Origin: RGIG5327 sp045612485
GTDB taxonomy: Bacteria; Verrucomicrobiota; Lentisphaeria; Victivallales; UBA1829
Length of the DNA stretch: 24,205 nt
NCBI GenBank assembly: GCA_045612485.1
Contig: JAZKZE010000145.1
Coordinates: 1-24,205, forward strand
Direction: 5' to 3'
The translations under genes were made by a program, and so were the position numbers. Of this stretch, positions 24,022-24,205 are shown piece after piece (position 1 is the stretch's first letter; each line of letters starts with the position of its first letter). Below the pieces are notes generated by a model. It was given only the letters and a program-made list of their open reading frames with translations. It was not told where the DNA came from and searched no databases.

Positions 24022-24049
24022 AATATAGCATATTTTTTCTTCTTTTCAA
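24022..24049 (-). promoter_or_regulatory. Promoter of the hisS-DAHP synthase-lpt permease operon
   Basis: On the minus strand: -35 TTGAAA (24049-24044), 16-bp spacer, -10 TATATT (24027-24022). Both boxes are five of six matches to consensus. The predicted start near 24015 gives a leader of about 136 bases before the hisS ATG. Confidence 0.65.
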
Positions 24050-24089
24050 CTTTTTTCCACGCAAATATGGTCACGAACTACAGATATCC

Positions 24090-24128
24090 CATAATTTTGT
24101 AAAAATGGCATATTTTTACAAAATTATG
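24090..24128. repeat. 39-bp palindrome with perfect 17-bp arms
   Basis: CATAATTTTGTAAAAAT (24090-24106) and ATTTTTACAAAATTATG (24112-24128) are exact reverse complements around GGCAT. It is AT-rich, not followed by a T run, and lies 41 bases upstream of the hisS -35 box. It reads best as an operator for a dimeric repressor or activator, or a replication- or recombination-related hairpin; which one cannot be told from sequence. Confidence 0.75.
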
Positions 24129-24205
24129 TGCGTAAAGAAATCTGCTTTTAAAAAAGTGATTTTGTCAGATTTTTTCAAAAATACTTCTTTATCCTGTTTT
24201 GTGCA

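Larger units (their letters stand above)
23880..24205. other. AT-rich intergenic region upstream of hisS
   Basis: No coding region is supported in these 326 bases. They hold the hisS leader (about 23880-24015, without recognisable riboswitch or T-box), the hisS promoter (24022-24049), a long palindrome (24090-24128) and a further 77 AT-rich bases to the window edge. The palindrome and distal part may serve a gene beyond the right edge. Confidence 0.7.

Overview
The window looks like chromosomal DNA of an anaerobic member of the PVC group, most likely Lentisphaerota (Victivallales-like gut fermenters). This is an inference from a combination of features: a prepilin-like protein of the FTLIELLVVIAII type beside a large DUF4838 glycosidase-like protein, a Gfo/Idh/MocA oxidoreductase, a WbsX/GH99-like protein, two AraC regulators, a full hyp hydrogenase-maturation set, and mcsA-mcsB outside an obvious Firmicutes context. 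There are no rRNA or tRNA genes, insertion sequences, phage genes or CRISPR arrays. Almost every gene is of recognisable family and intact; only the first is cut by the window edge.

Layout. (1) 1-2560, plus strand: the end of hypF, then hypC, hypD and hypE in tight overlap, closed by a clear intrinsic terminator. These build the Fe(CN)2CO group of [NiFe]-hydrogenase. (2) 2562-12206: a carbohydrate locus with mirror symmetry. An AraC regulator (minus) is divergent from an alpha/beta-hydrolase plus WbsX pair (plus). Facing them is a minus-strand operon of Gfo/Idh/MocA oxidoreductase, prepilin-like protein and secreted DUF4838/CBM9-like protein, which is divergent from a second AraC regulator (plus). 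Each structural operon thus has its own divergent AraC gene, and the two operons converge on a 76-bp imperfect inverted repeat. (3) 12236-16652: a small cupin (minus), then mcsA, mcsB and a membrane PAS histidine kinase (plus). (4) 16657-18850, minus: a polytopic membrane protein distantly reminiscent of spermidine-synthase-like proteins, then a histidine-phosphatase protein. (5) 18933-24050, minus: hisS, a DAHP synthase gene and an LptF/LptG permease gene as one probable operon, followed by a GTG-started LysM lipoprotein with its own probable promoter and a strong terminator. The right edge is AT-rich non-coding DNA with a perfect 17-bp-arm palindrome.

How it works together. The hyp genes and the sugar locus suggest a sugar-fermenting anaerobe that makes or uses H2. 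The sugar locus combines a secreted binding/glycosidase-like protein, a surface or secretion-type pilin-like protein and cytoplasmic enzymes, which suggests uptake and processing of a complex glycan under AraC control. The McsA/McsB pair suggests arginine phosphorylation of proteins, although several residues in McsB differ from what I recall of the Bacillus enzyme. Several sigma-70-like promoters share a TTGAAA/TTGNAN -35 and a TATATT -10. All functional statements rest on reading motifs by eye; no database search was possible.
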